A stretch of 64,000 bases of DNA. It comes from JAWXBG01 sp044375415 (GTDB lineage Bacteria > Bacteroidota > Bacteroidia > Flavobacteriales_D > Sanyastnellaceae). A program made the translations under genes and the position numbers. The DNA lies in the NCBI GenBank assembly GCA_044375415.1, contig JBILMS010000010.1:3069-67068 (forward strand). Direction: 5' to 3'. Shown here piece after piece: positions 36,862 through 46,753 of this stretch; positions within the stretch are counted from its first letter, which is position 1, and each line of letters opens with the position of its first letter. A model generated the notes under the pieces. The model was given only the letters and a program-made list of their open reading frames with translations, was not told the DNA's origin and searched no databases.

Positions 36862-37278
36862 ATGAGAAGATATTTTTTCCTACTGGCAGCCCTTTTTGGA
36901 ATGTCCGCATTAAACGTTTCTGCGCAATGCGACAAAGTAACGGAAGACTGCGCCGAGTTCATAAATAAAGAGTACATCAGCGATGGCCAGGCTTATTGGG
37001 CACTGATCAAAAAAGAAGATGTTGCCGAATTTCAGACAACCTTGTTTGGGGGCAACACATATAGAATCGCCGCCTGCAGTGGCATGAAAGGCTCGGTAGT
37101 TTTTAAAGTGCTGGATCAAGAGAAAAACGAATTGTTTTCGAGCAGCGATTTTGGAAACGCTCCTTTTTGGGACTTCGTAGTTGAAGGCACCATCACTGTA
37201 AATATAGAAGCTACACTCGACCCAACACGCAACTCCGATAGTGGTTGTGCTGTATTGTTGATCGGCTTCAAAAAATAG
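36862..37278 (+). CDS. Small secreted protein of unknown function
   Basis: A 138-residue protein with a signal peptide ending at NVSAQ. The mature part is beta-rich (YWALIKKEDVAEFQTTLFGGNTYR..., KGSVVFKVLDQEKNELF, FWDFVVEGTITVNIEATL), resembling the pre-peptidase C-terminal-like folds found in secreted proteins, with four cysteines (two near the N-terminus). It is probably cotranscribed with the lipoprotein gene upstream. Confidence 0.7.
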   Translation: MRRYFFLLAALFGMSALNVSAQCDKVTEDCAEFINKEYISDGQAYWALIKKEDVAEFQTTLFGGNTYRIAACSGMKGSVVFKVLDQEKNELFSSSDFGNAPFWDFVVEGTITVNIEATLDPTRNSDSGCAVLLIGFKK

Positions 37279-37357
37279 TTTTTTGCGTTTGAAGACGCAG
37301 TTCTTGCTATCCTGTATTGTCTTTTCCTAGTCATAGCGCGACAAGCACACCCTATTT

Positions 37358-40300
37358 ATGAGCGCAGGAATATTACGTGCATTGATGCAATTGTTTGCAA
37401 TTATCGCCGGTGGCAACAAAGCTGCCGGTCGGGAAATTGTAGCCGTCTTTTTGCGTCAGCAACTGAACAAAGAACTAGTTCTAAAATACCTCGAGCTCTA
37501 CGATCAATTTACCGATTCTTTATTCAAGAGCAAGTCATCTACCAAAGAGCATGGTGAAAAGAGGACCTCAGTAAATTCAGTAAAAATTCTTCGCATTTGC
37601 GATCAAATTAACGAAGAGCTCCAACAAAAAGAAAAGCATTATGTGTTGCTGAGGCTCCTCGAATTTATCGAAGACTTTCAAGAAAAATCAAAACAAGAAT
37701 GGGAATTTCTACAGATTGTTTCCGAAGCTTTTAATATTGATCAAGAGGTCTTTCGTCATATCTGCGAACTCGTTGCAGCCACAGATGAAAAAATACCGGA
37801 TCATAGTTCTTTTTTGGTAGCTTCTTCAGAGCATCAAAGTGAACTTAAGGAAACGAGAAAAGTTACTGCCGAAGGACTCCGAGGTCATCTGCTCTTCCTG
37901 CGAATTGATGAGGCCAATATATTCTTCGTCCGTTATTTCGGGAAAGATGAAATATCACTCAATAGTCAAAGTATTTTACCGGAAAGAAGTTATGTGTTCG
38001 GCCAAGGAGCAAGTATTCGAGGCACACGTATACAGCCGCTTTTTTATAGCGATATTCTTCATGGTTTCCTGGACAATTACGGCGATATAAAGATTATCTA
38101 TCGCGCCGAAAACGTATCCTACTATTTTCAAGGTGGGAAAAAGCAAGCTCTGCACCAACTCAATATTGTGGAGCAAAGCGGAAGTCTTGTTGGGATAATG
38201 GGAGGCAGTGGAGCCGGAAAAAGTACATTGCTTAATGTGCTGAATGGTAACAACACTCCAACCTTCGGAAGCGTAACCATTAACGGTTACGACATTCATA
38301 GAGATAAAGAAAAAATAGAAGGCGTAATGGGTTATGTAGCCCAAGATGATCTTCTCATCGAGGAGCTTACCGTTTTCCAAAACTTATATTACAACGCCAA
38401 ACTTTGCTTTGGAGGTAAAAGTGATGAAGATCTTGCCAAACTTGTTGATTCTACTCTCCTCTCCATTGGATTAATGGAAGTGCGCGACCTTAAAGTAGGA
38501 AGTATCCTAGATAAGGTGATTAGCGGAGGGCAGAGAAAACGCCTGAATATCGCATTGGAGTTGATACGCGAACCCTTGGTTCTTTTTGTGGATGAGCCGA
38601 CCAGCGGATTATCCTCACGCGATTCAGAAAACATAATGGACCTTTTGAAGGAATTGACTTTGAGAGGTAAACTGGTGTTTGTAGTGATTCATCAACCAAG
38701 TAGCGACATTTTTAAAATGTTGGATAAGTTGTTTATCCTAGATCAAGGTGGATTTCCGATCTACTATGGAAATCCGGTTGAAAGCATCATTTATTTCAAG
38801 CGACTTGTAAACCAAGTCAATCTTACTGAAAGCGAATGTCCTCATTGCGGTAATGTAAACCCTGAACAGATATTTAATATCATCGAAGCGAAGGTGGTAG
38901 ATGAATATGGTTATGAAACGGAACACAGAAAAATTTCACCTCGAGAGTGGAATAATTTCTTCAACGTAATTATAGGTAATCACATTACCACACGCGATAA
39001 ACAATTAGACACACCGAAGTCCCTTTTTGTTTTGCCCACTCGGATAAAACAGTTGAAGGTTTTTCTAACGAGAGAGGTTCTGAGCAAGCTATCGAATGGG
39101 CAATACATGCTTATCAATTTTTTGGAAGCTCCGGTTCTTGCCTTTGTGCTTTCATTATTCATCAAGTTTTCTCCGATGGGGAAAGCAGGAGAACATGTGT
39201 ATACATTTCGCGAGAACTTAAACTTCACACAGTACTTGTTTATTTCTGTTGTTGTAGCTCTTTTCCTTGGCCTCACGGTTAGCGCCGAAGAGATTATTAA
39301 AGATCAAAAAATACTAAAACGAGAAAAATATCTTCATATCAGTCATGGAAGTTATTTAGTCTCAAAAATTCTATTGATGTTTTTTATTTCAGCCATCCAA
39401 ATGCTCTCCTTTATTTTGGTTGGAAATAGTGTTTTGGAGGTTCAAGGAATGAATATGTCTTTCTGGCTTGTCCTTTTTAGTACAAGTTGTTTTGCCAACG
39501 TACTTGGATTAAATATTTCAGCAACCTTTAATTCGGCTAAAGTCATTTATATTCTCATTCCTATCCTCATTATTCCGCAGTTATTATTCAGTGGAGTAAT
39601 TGTTCGATTTGATCGATTATACCCGGCCTTAAATTCCCAAAGTAGCGTCCCTGCTTTGGGAAATATGATGGCCTCACGATGGGCCTACGAAGCGATGGCT
39701 GTTCATCAATTTCGGAACAACGACTTCAACAAAGAATTTTTCACCATTGAGCAAGATAAAAAAATGTTTCAATGGAAAAAGGACTATTGGTTACCTGCCT
39801 TGGAATCTAAAATAGAGGAATGCAGAAAAACGTTGATCTCCGGTGAGCATGATGAGACCTTGGATTACAATTTGAAACTTATACAAAATGAGTTGACAAA
39901 AGCGACGGAAACAATACCGAATTTGCAAATCGAATCTCTCAATCGATTAAATCGTCAAGAAGTTGATACGGCACTTCTAGTAGATTTGAGTTTGCACCTA
40001 GAGGAGCTATTTTCATACTACCGCGACAATTATAACAAAGCGAGCGCCGAAAGCGATGAATTGTCGAAGTCCTTCATTGATACAGAGGAAAAGAAAGCGG
40101 TCTACATGGCGCAAAAGGACAAGTATTTCAATGAGAGTCTCGAAGATTTTGTAACGAATAAAAACGACGTTGATAAGATTCTTGAGGAGGATGGGGAACT
40201 CGTTCAGAAAACGAATCTGATTTACATCAAACCGGTTAAAAAGCACTTTTTAGGCGCGCATTTTTATGCTCCAAGCAAACATTTCTTTGGCAAACAAATA

Positions 40301-40492
40301 AGTACCTTATCGGCAAATGTGCTCGTATTGTGGTCGATGACAATACTAATGTGCATACTGCTCTTTTTCGACGGAATGAAAAAGTCGTTCGAATATTCGA
40401 CCAAACTGTTTGGAAAACTCGTCCCGGATCGAAGCGAAAAGGCAAGACCGCTAAACAGAATTATTGCAATTCTTCTGTTTCGATCATTTTAA
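37358..40492 (+). CDS. ABCG-type ABC transporter protein with TerB-like N-terminal region
   Basis: A 1044-residue fusion of ATPase and permease. Residues 1-165 resemble TerB-like helical repeats (ALMQLFAIIAGGNKAA, FLQIVSEAFNIDQEVF). A beta domain follows (about 170-250), then the nucleotide-binding domain: Walker A GGSGAGKST (Lys288), signature ISGGQRKR (388-395), Walker B LFVDEPTSG (Asp412, Glu413) and His in VIHQPSSD. After a cytoplasmic linker with a CPHCG zinc-like motif, an ABC2 permease of six segments begins near 570. A long predicted extracytoplasmic region with coiled coil (about 770-1000) lies before the last helix. The NBD-TMD order is that of White/ABCG half-transporters. The substrate is unknown. 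Confidence 0.85.
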   Translation: MSAGILRALMQLFAIIAGGNKAAGREIVAVFLRQQLNKELVLKYLELYDQFTDSLFKSKSSTKEHGEKRTSVNSVKILRICDQINEELQQKEKHYVLLRLLEFIEDFQEKSKQEWEFLQIVSEAFNIDQEVFRHICELVAATDEKIPDHSSFLVASSEHQSELKETRKVTAEGLRGHLLFLRIDEANIFFVRYFGKDEISLNSQSILPERSYVFGQGASIRGTRIQPLFYSDILHGFLDNYGDIKIIYRAENVSYYFQGGKKQALHQLNIVEQSGSLVGIMGGSGAGKSTLLNVLNGNNTPTFGSVTINGYDIHRDKEKIEGVMGYVAQDDLLIEELTVFQNLYYNAKLCFGGKSDEDLAKLVDSTLLSIGLMEVRDLKVGSILDKVISGGQRKRLNIALELIREPLVLFVDEPTSGLSSRDSENIMDLLKELTLRGKLVFVVIHQPSSDIFKMLDKLFILDQGGFPIYYGNPVESIIYFKRLVNQVNLTESECPHCGNVNPEQIFNIIEAKVVDEYGYETEHRKISPREWNNFFNVIIGNHITTRDKQLDTPKSLFVLPTRIKQLKVFLTREVLSKLSNGQYMLINFLEAPVLAFVLSLFIKFSPMGKAGEHVYTFRENLNFTQYLFISVVVALFLGLTVSAEEIIKDQKILKREKYLHISHGSYLVSKILLMFFISAIQMLSFILVGNSVLEVQGMNMSFWLVLFSTSCFANVLGLNISATFNSAKVIYILIPILIIPQLLFSGVIVRFDRLYPALNSQSSVPALGNMMASRWAYEAMAVHQFRNNDFNKEFFTIEQDKKMFQWKKDYWLPALESKIEECRKTLISGEHDETLDYNLKLIQNELTKATETIPNLQIESLNRLNRQEVDTALLVDLSLHLEELFSYYRDNYNKASAESDELSKSFIDTEEKKAVYMAQKDKYFNESLEDFVTNKNDVDKILEEDGELVQKTNLIYIKPVKKHFLGAHFYAPSKHFFGKQISTLSANVLVLWSMTILMCILLFFDGMKKSFEYSTKLFGKLVPDRSEKARPLNRIIAILLFRSF

Positions 40493-40838
40493 AAGGGAGA
40501 GAAATAATAGCTTCGTAATCTTCTCCGGCCTCCAACATGTCCTCGTCGTCTTGCTCGTAGTACCAATGAATAGTAACTTTTTTGCCAAGAGCTTCAAGTT
40601 TTTTGAACAGGTCGAGCAGGCATTTGGAGCTACTCGTATTAAAGTACTCCAACTGAATATGCACGTTGGTGTCTTCTTTACCGAGACTCTCGTAGTTTTC
40701 CACCCATTCGATCAGCGGTTTATAAAACTCAAGAGAATTCTCGGGAATTGAGCGTCCTTTAATTTCAAGATGTCCATCGGCAGCGACGAATCGAACAGAT
40801 GGAGTCTTTGAGGTGGCTATTAGATTGATATCCGGCAT
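40461..40838 (-). CDS. SiaC-family (DUF1987) regulatory phosphoprotein
   Basis: This 125-residue protein matches the SiaC/DUF1987 family: a STAS-like fold with the motif IQLEYFNTSSSKCLLDLFKKLE, in which the phosphorylated Thr/Ser of Pseudomonas SiaC lies. SiaC binds and stimulates the diguanylate cyclase SiaD after dephosphorylation by SiaA. No SiaA, SiaB or SiaD homologue is in the window, so the partner is unknown. The coding ends of this gene and the ABC gene overlap by 32 bp tail to tail. Confidence 0.82.
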   Translation of the reverse strand: MPDINLIATSKTPSVRFVAADGHLEIKGRSIPENSLEFYKPLIEWVENYESLGKEDTNVHIQLEYFNTSSSKCLLDLFKKLEALGKKVTIHWYYEQDDEDMLEAGEDYEAIISLPFKMIETEELQ

Positions 40839-40951
40839 GGCTAACTATTGAGTGGCAAATATGAAACAGAATATTGGCTTTAGTTGATAAGATGTAAAGT
40901 TTTTAAAGAGACGGCGGTTTATATCTTCGCCATTCTGTTTCAATCGGTAGT

Positions 40952-41695
40952 ATGGATCAAAAAGAGGAAAAAGCGTGGTTTCAGGATTGGTTTAGCTCGC
41001 CTTATTATGGCATGCTTTATCTCCATAGAAATGACCATGAAGCCCATTTTTTAATACAAAACCTTGTCGAAAAGAGTATCCTTAAAAGAGGAGAAGCGGT
41101 GCTCGATCTCGCCTGTGGGAATGGCCGTCACTCCAGGTATTTGGCTGAAATGGGATTAAAGGTTTCCGGAATCGATCTTTCCCCCGAGCAAATTGCTGAA
41201 GCCAAAGAGCAGTCTTCTTCAGAGATTCTTTATTACGTAGGAGATATGCGCAGTTTTTCTCTGGGTATTTCGTTTGATGTCATTGTCAATTTGTTTACCA
41301 GTTTCGGATATTTTGAGACTAGAGAGGAGAATCTTAAGGTTTTATCCTGTGTAAGAGATCACTTAAGAGTAGGCGGAATTTTTGTTTTGGACTATTTTAA
41401 TGCGGATCTGGTAAGGGCAGGTTTACCCCTCAAGGGTGAAACTCAAGTGGGTTCTATCAGGATAACACATTATAAACATATCCTACACAATATGGTGGTC
41501 AAGGACATAGATGTTGAGGATGGGGGAGAACATCACTATTTCCGAGAAAAAGTGCAGCTCATAGGCTTCTCAGATTTTTCGACACTGCTCGATGAGGCGG
41601 GTTTTGAAGTCCTTCATACCTTTGGCGCATATTCTCTCGAGCCATTTGAAGCCGGGAAATCCGACCGACTAATATTGATTGCTAAACGCAGATGA
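40952..41695 (+). CDS. Class I SAM-dependent methyltransferase
   Basis: This 247-residue protein has the SAM-binding motif VLDLACGNGRHSRYLAEMG (about 50-68), acidic SGIDLSPEQ, and FDVIVNLFTSFGYF. The closest pattern is that of small-molecule or lipid methyltransferases (Methyltransf_25). The substrate is unknown. It overlaps the ZIP transporter gene by 4 bp (ATGA), so the pair is translationally coupled. A -7-like TATATCTTCG (near 40920) precedes it. Confidence 0.85.
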   Translation: MDQKEEKAWFQDWFSSPYYGMLYLHRNDHEAHFLIQNLVEKSILKRGEAVLDLACGNGRHSRYLAEMGLKVSGIDLSPEQIAEAKEQSSSEILYYVGDMRSFSLGISFDVIVNLFTSFGYFETREENLKVLSCVRDHLRVGGIFVLDYFNADLVRAGLPLKGETQVGSIRITHYKHILHNMVVKDIDVEDGGEHHYFREKVQLIGFSDFSTLLDEAGFEVLHTFGAYSLEPFEAGKSDRLILIAKRR

Positions 41696-42471
41696 ACGAA
41701 TCACCCGCATTTTACGCCCTTGTTTTATTTCTTTCCTCCCTTGCTGGAGCTTCTGTTTTTGTAATAACTAGAAAGCAAAATGCCAATTGGCTCAAATTAC
41801 TGCTGTCATTTAGCGCGGCTTATTTATTGGGTCTGTCATTCCTACATCTTTTTCCGGAGGTCTACGAAAGTGGGATCGAATTTGCCGGATGGTACATCAT
41901 TGCGGGTTTTTTGCTTCAGGTAATTCTCGACTTTTTTTCGCATGGGGTAGAGCACGGTCATGCACATACTCATACCAACCATCCCATTGGCAAAACGTTT
42001 TTGGCGAGTGTTATGATCAGTTTATGGATTCATGCCTTTATTGAGGGTATGCCTTTCGGTGGACTAGAAGGCGGCCACGATCATGGTCACGCTCACCATC
42101 ATCACCATGAGAGTATCTTTTTTGATCATAGAAGTCCATTGTTAGTTGGGGTTTCTATTCACAAATTCACCGAGTCGCTAGTGTTTATGGCATTACTAAT
42201 TGGCTCCGGAATGAAACTTCTGCGAGCTATATTCTGGTTGGTAATCTTCGCAATGTTAGCCCCTGCGGGAGCCTTTGTGCATCATTATCTTTTACACAGC
42301 GACATGCACGGATTGGAGAATATTACCCCGAAAGTTATTGGGGTTTTGATTGGTATTTTACTCCATGTATCTACTACCATTTTATTTGAAGCGAGTGAAG
42401 GACATCGATTCAATAAATACAAATTTGGAATAGTGCTTCTCGGTTTGGCGCTGGCTGCTTTGGGCACGTGA
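41692..42471 (+). CDS. ZIP-family metal transporter
   Basis: A 259-residue polytopic protein with eight hydrophobic segments. His-rich clusters lie in the cytoplasmic loops (HGVEHGHAHTHTNH and GGHDHGHAHHHHHES). The ZIP metal-site residues appear as HLFPE (helix II), SLWIHAFIEGMPFGG (helix IV) and HKFTESLVFMALL (helix V). It likely imports Zn(II) or Fe(II)/Mn(II). Its coupling to a methyltransferase is unexplained. Confidence 0.9.
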   Translation: MNESPAFYALVLFLSSLAGASVFVITRKQNANWLKLLLSFSAAYLLGLSFLHLFPEVYESGIEFAGWYIIAGFLLQVILDFFSHGVEHGHAHTHTNHPIGKTFLASVMISLWIHAFIEGMPFGGLEGGHDHGHAHHHHHESIFFDHRSPLLVGVSIHKFTESLVFMALLIGSGMKLLRAIFWLVIFAMLAPAGAFVHHYLLHSDMHGLENITPKVIGVLIGILLHVSTTILFEASEGHRFNKYKFGIVLLGLALAALGT

Positions 42472-42503
42472 GGTTAGGATAGATGAAACTACTCTAAAAA
42501 TAA

Positions 42504-42525
42504 AAAGGTCTCCTAGGAGACCTTT
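42504..42525. terminator. Palindromic terminator between convergent genes
   Basis: A perfect 22-bp palindrome (AAAGGTCTCCT and its complement) lies between the ZIP stop at 42471 and the minus-strand cargo stop at 42548. On the minus strand it is followed by T-rich sequence; on the plus strand the T tract is short. It should mainly end the minus-strand gene. Confidence 0.75.
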
Positions 42526-42547
42526 AAATTATCCGTATTATCAATCA

Positions 42548-45500
42548 CTAACGAATCACCAAAACAGTTCCGATTGCTTGCTTTTGTTCTGAAGAGCAAA
42601 TCCCTCGGTATGAAATGGTATATGTATAAACCCCATCTTGCACATAGTGTGTGCCACTGTTCTTGAAGTTACCGGTCCATGGAATATCCATGGTGTTGGT
42701 AGAAAACACTTCATCTCCCCAACGATTCCAAACGGACATTTGAAACTCGGAGATATCAACTCCTTGAGCTTCGAAGACGTCATTGATACCGTCGTTATTC
42801 GGAGTAAAAGTATTTGGAATGTAAAGTGTCGAATTAAAGTCTTGCATGTACACGTTGATTACCCCTGTTTGAACACAGCCGTATTCATCGACAAATTGAT
42901 AACAATATTGCCCATCTTGATCAGTAGTAATATTCTGACCGGATTCGCCATTGCACCACTCATATTGGTTGCTGCCTTCAAAAGGAATAGTGAGATAAGT
43001 AGTTGAACCTTCGCAGAAACTAACGTCTTCGGTCAAAATTTGTGCGGGAATTTCAACAACTTCAACCGTATCTCTACCGGTGCAATTGTTCCATGTTACT
43101 TCTACACTGTATTCCCCCGGAGAATCGACAATGATTCCTGAAGTAGTTTCGCTGTTCGACCACAAATATTGAGCATCAGGGCCCGGTTCAGCTGCCTGAA
43201 TCAACAACCCATCGTCGTTGTAACACAAGGGTAAATCCGGTTGTAATTGCAAATCAATTTCGTTGATTACGGTTACTTCCTGAACAAATTCGTCGGTTTG
43301 GTCGCAAACTTCTTCAAAAATTTCAAGGGTAATGGTATGCGCACCGGGAGCGTCGAGTTCTTCAACAAAATCTTCGTTGGAAGTTACCGGAACTCCATCG
43401 ATCGACCATTGATAGGTGAGATTGTCTCCCGTGCTTTGATTGTCGGTCGTAATTTGCAAAAGGGCACATTGATCCGTTTGGGCAACACTAAATAATGACT
43501 CTATCGGATTAGGCGATACAACGAGAACATTTGAGAAAGTAGTATCAGCACCGGGACATTCATTATTTCCTTCCGCATAAAGTGTAACGACGAATTCTCC
43601 GGCCACATCATATGTATGCGAAACATTTTGACCGGTTGCAAGTGGACTGCCATCTCCGAAGTCCCAAGTGAATGTGATTCCTCCGCTGTTGTTTTCAAAA
43701 TCAACTTCAAAGGGACTGCATCCTTCAAGATCATCATTTCCGATGATGGCAATTACCTCATCGAATATGGTTATTTCAGCAGTTATGGTACTATCCGACA
43801 AACATCCTTCGTCAATCGCAGTCATGGTAACAACATAAGTACCCGGAGCAGCATACACGTGAGTGGCATCCATGTCTTCTATGATTGTTCCATCTCCCAT
43901 GTCCCATACATAACTTAGAAAATCATAACCTGTCGTGTTGGTACAAAACACAGCTTGGTTGGCACAATCGACACTATAGGAGAAGTCGGGAACATAGTCA
44001 ACGGGCACACTTATTACTATTTCGAAATAAGAAGTATCAGCGATGTTGCAACTTAAAGAATCAGTAGCAATCAAGCTAACTTCATACACACCCGGATCTA
44101 TATATAGGTGTGTTGGCTCAAATTCATTGCTACCGTTGCCATCTCCAAAATCCCAAATGAAAGTATCGCCCGAACTAAAGTTGTTGAAGTTTACTTCGAA
44201 GGGTGCACAACCAACCACATTTGATCCGGAGATCGCCGAGTTTACACCGCTTACATCAAAGTCAATTTTGAAGACGCCGATATCCCATCCTGCTTGGGTA
44301 TTAGACCAAGCATCGGTAGTAGTAGTAAAACCACCTCCCGAACATACACCTTGATAAACCGTTCCATTTTTGTCGAATCTACTGGTGCCACCATCCACGT
44401 GGTTTTCCGAATACATCGTAGCGAATTCCAGTTCTTCCAGATTTTCGGTAAAGACGGCTAGGTAAAATCCGCCCGTTGAATATAGTTCTTGTTCTAAATC
44501 TAAAGTACCGAAGGCACTGTATGAAGAGATGTAGATGTTATTGCAGTGATCGGCAAGGAAGGCTACCGGCACAAAATCGAATCCCCCAAAACCGCCACCA
44601 CTGCCGGACCCGATTTGAGTGGATACCAAAATATCACTTAGATCTGCAGTGAATTTTGTAATAAATTGAGTGCTGTTCGGATTTGAATAAACACTGCCGA
44701 TAATCGGAATATCTATCCCTCCCTGACCATAAACGTATACGTTTTCATCGTTGTCCAAATCCATAAAAAAGATTTGATCTTGATCGTCGGTAGCTAACAA
44801 TGTACTGTATTCCAGGTCAGAAAGATTGTGATTTAAACAGGCTACAAAAGCATCCATCGCTACCGTACTCCAACCTAAATCTGTGTCTCCGATGTAGGTT
44901 GTTTGATAAGCACCCGATGTTGTTGGAAAATTGTCGCCACCCGCCATACCGGCAACGTAAATATTTCCATTAGTCGCCTCTCGAATCGCATATCCCGTGT
45001 CAGCCTCATCACTACCTAAGTATGTTGCGGCTTCCATGGTCGTTAGATTTGAACTCATTCGAAATACAACGACGTCTTGCAAGTTGGAATTTCCATTGAG
45101 GTCCGTTTGATAGGCATTGTTGCTAGCGGGAAAGTCATCGGAAGAACTGAATGATGCAATCAAGGGTTTTTGATCCATGTCGAGAACGATCTCGCCTCTA
45201 TATGTATCGCCATAATTTACAGGCGCCTGATTTTGCCCATCGGATCCAGAACCTCCGACAAACGTCGAACCCAATAGTTCGCTACCATCCGCCGAAAATT
45301 TTACAATGACAATATCAGCGCCACCGTTAAATGAAGTGTCGTAACTACCCGCTACCGTAGGGAAATTATTAGATGATGTAGAACCATAGACATAAAGTTC
45401 CTGTAGGTTATTAGCAATCATACTATGAGGGTTTTCGGCTTGCGATCCGCCTACATAAGATGCCCAAATCAAGGTAGTTCCTTCAGGGTCTAATTTGCTA

Positions 45501-46408
45501 ATTCCAAAGTCCGTTCCGCCACCACCAAAGCCTTCTTGAAACGAACCGTTGTTTGTCGGATATCCAACACCAAAGGAGATGCATCCGGTATATATATTTC
45601 CTTCTAGATCGAAGGTTGCAGAGTGGCCATAATTAGTACTGCTACTTCCTGAAAGAGTAGAAGCGATTAGTTCAGGATCTATAATAAGTTCTTTCGAAGT
45701 ATCATATCCATGGGGGAATTCAAAACCAACCACACCGTTAATGAAGGTGTAATGACAAGGAATTTCAACCAATTGACCTTTTACAATCTGAAATGCATAG
45801 GGTTTGTTTTCGATAAAGTTTCCAACTGAAGTTTCGATTACCAATTGACCATCTATTAAACGAACATTGTCCGGTCCATGGTAGGTATATGATATTACCG
45901 AAGGATTTCCCCCTGATTTTACAATAAAATCGAATTTAAAACGACCGGAGCTACTGTAGGCTCGCATGTCAATTTTGTTGTATAAATCTGTATATTTTGA
46001 TGCGTGGTAAACCGGAACATGTCCTGCCCATTTAGATGGATCATTGCCGTTAAAGTAATTGTAATAATGTGTTTGAACCTCTTCACCCGCAGGTGATACA
46101 TCGTTTTCGCCCAAAAACTCCATTCTCCACGCATGAGCAGAAACCGAAAAATTGACTTTTTGATCCAAAGTCCACTGATTGTACTCGTGTGTTTTTTTCC
46201 ACTCTTCGGCATCGGCAAAGGCGTAGGTAATTACTCCTTTTTCCAAAAACACGGCACCATTTTGCATGGCTACTCGATGTTTCACATTGGGATGCCACTG
46301 TCCTTTGTTCGATACAAATTCTAGTTTTAGAGGATCGTGAGCCCAAGCTGTTTGCAGTAAGGCAAGCAGAGAAAAGGCAAGAAAAATTCGAAGAGTTGTT
46401 GGTTTCAT
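42548..46408 (-). CDS. DUF7948/SBBP/PKD T9SS cargo protein (type B sorting)
   Basis: A 1286-residue surface protein. After the signal peptide (to QTAWA) comes a DUF7948-type domain (FVSNKGQWHPNVKHRV ... GFEFPHGYDTSKELIIDPELI, about 25-245), then beta-propeller SBBP-like repeats (GHSATFDLEGNIYTGC, NFPTVAGSYDTSFNGGADI, NFPASN... pattern, about 250-700). Three PKD domains follow (FIWDFGDGNGS, YVWDMGDGTIIED, FTWDFGDGSPLA) with a related fourth beta domain, then an Ig-like stretch. A gliding-motility type B sorting domain ends it (FTPNNDGINDVFEA, MSVWNRWGDEVFS). The role is inferred to be adhesion or matrix binding. It has its own terminator. Confidence 0.88.
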   Translation of the reverse strand: MKPTTLRIFLAFSLLALLQTAWAHDPLKLEFVSNKGQWHPNVKHRVAMQNGAVFLEKGVITYAFADAEEWKKTHEYNQWTLDQKVNFSVSAHAWRMEFLGENDVSPAGEEVQTHYYNYFNGNDPSKWAGHVPVYHASKYTDLYNKIDMRAYSSSGRFKFDFIVKSGGNPSVISYTYHGPDNVRLIDGQLVIETSVGNFIENKPYAFQIVKGQLVEIPCHYTFINGVVGFEFPHGYDTSKELIIDPELIASTLSGSSSTNYGHSATFDLEGNIYTGCISFGVGYPTNNGSFQEGFGGGGTDFGISKLDPEGTTLIWASYVGGSQAENPHSMIANNLQELYVYGSTSSNNFPTVAGSYDTSFNGGADIVIVKFSADGSELLGSTFVGGSGSDGQNQAPVNYGDTYRGEIVLDMDQKPLIASFSSSDDFPASNNAYQTDLNGNSNLQDVVVFRMSSNLTTMEAATYLGSDEADTGYAIREATNGNIYVAGMAGGDNFPTTSGAYQTTYIGDTDLGWSTVAMDAFVACLNHNLSDLEYSTLLATDDQDQIFFMDLDNDENVYVYGQGGIDIPIIGSVYSNPNSTQFITKFTADLSDILVSTQIGSGSGGGFGGFDFVPVAFLADHCNNIYISSYSAFGTLDLEQELYSTGGFYLAVFTENLEELEFATMYSENHVDGGTSRFDKNGTVYQGVCSGGGFTTTTDAWSNTQAGWDIGVFKIDFDVSGVNSAISGSNVVGCAPFEVNFNNFSSGDTFIWDFGDGNGSNEFEPTHLYIDPGVYEVSLIATDSLSCNIADTSYFEIVISVPVDYVPDFSYSVDCANQAVFCTNTTGYDFLSYVWDMGDGTIIEDMDATHVYAAPGTYVVTMTAIDEGCLSDSTITAEITIFDEVIAIIGNDDLEGCSPFEVDFENNSGGITFTWDFGDGSPLATGQNVSHTYDVAGEFVVTLYAEGNNECPGADTTFSNVLVVSPNPIESLFSVAQTDQCALLQITTDNQSTGDNLTYQWSIDGVPVTSNEDFVEELDAPGAHTITLEIFEEVCDQTDEFVQEVTVINEIDLQLQPDLPLCYNDDGLLIQAAEPGPDAQYLWSNSETTSGIIVDSPGEYSVEVTWNNCTGRDTVEVVEIPAQILTEDVSFCEGSTTYLTIPFEGSNQYEWCNGESGQNITTDQDGQYCYQFVDEYGCVQTGVINVYMQDFNSTLYIPNTFTPNNDGINDVFEAQGVDISEFQMSVWNRWGDEVFSTNTMDIPWTGNFKNSGTHYVQDGVYTYTISYRGICSSEQKQAIGTVLVIR

Positions 46409-46753
46409 GTGGTTTCAATAGGAGCATTTAATAGAGCAGACAACTTTTGGCAGCCGGGAGTTGCATTTGTTGTAATAGTTTATAGTTAATTTTTCGTGGT
46501 AAAGATCTCGAATTCAGCACAGGTCGATAGGGGACGCGACTTTATATGACGCACGTTCTAAAAAAATGAAACTCAAAAGAGGAGCAAAGCGTAGAAGAAT
46601 GTCCTAACCCACCCAAAATGAAAAAGAAAAAACCAACCTTTCACTTCCGCCGATGCAAAATCCGGATTAGTCTTCAAAAGGTAGAAACCATGCAGATCTC
46701 ACAGACTTCATGGGGTTTTGAGACCTTCAGACATTTTTTGAATTAAGATTCCC
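46409..46753. other. 345-bp gap with a short basic reading frame
   Basis: No recognised gene. On the plus strand a 42-codon frame (46618-46746) encodes MKKKKPTFHFRRCKIRISL... with a strongly basic start. A 12-codon basic frame (ATG 46566, ending MS) lies upstream of it. The segment around 46690-46735 (CAGATCTCACAGACTTC ... TTTTGAGACCTTCAG) looks like a degraded inverted repeat similar to Bacteroidota REP-type intergenic repeats. I do not call either frame a gene. Confidence 0.3.
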
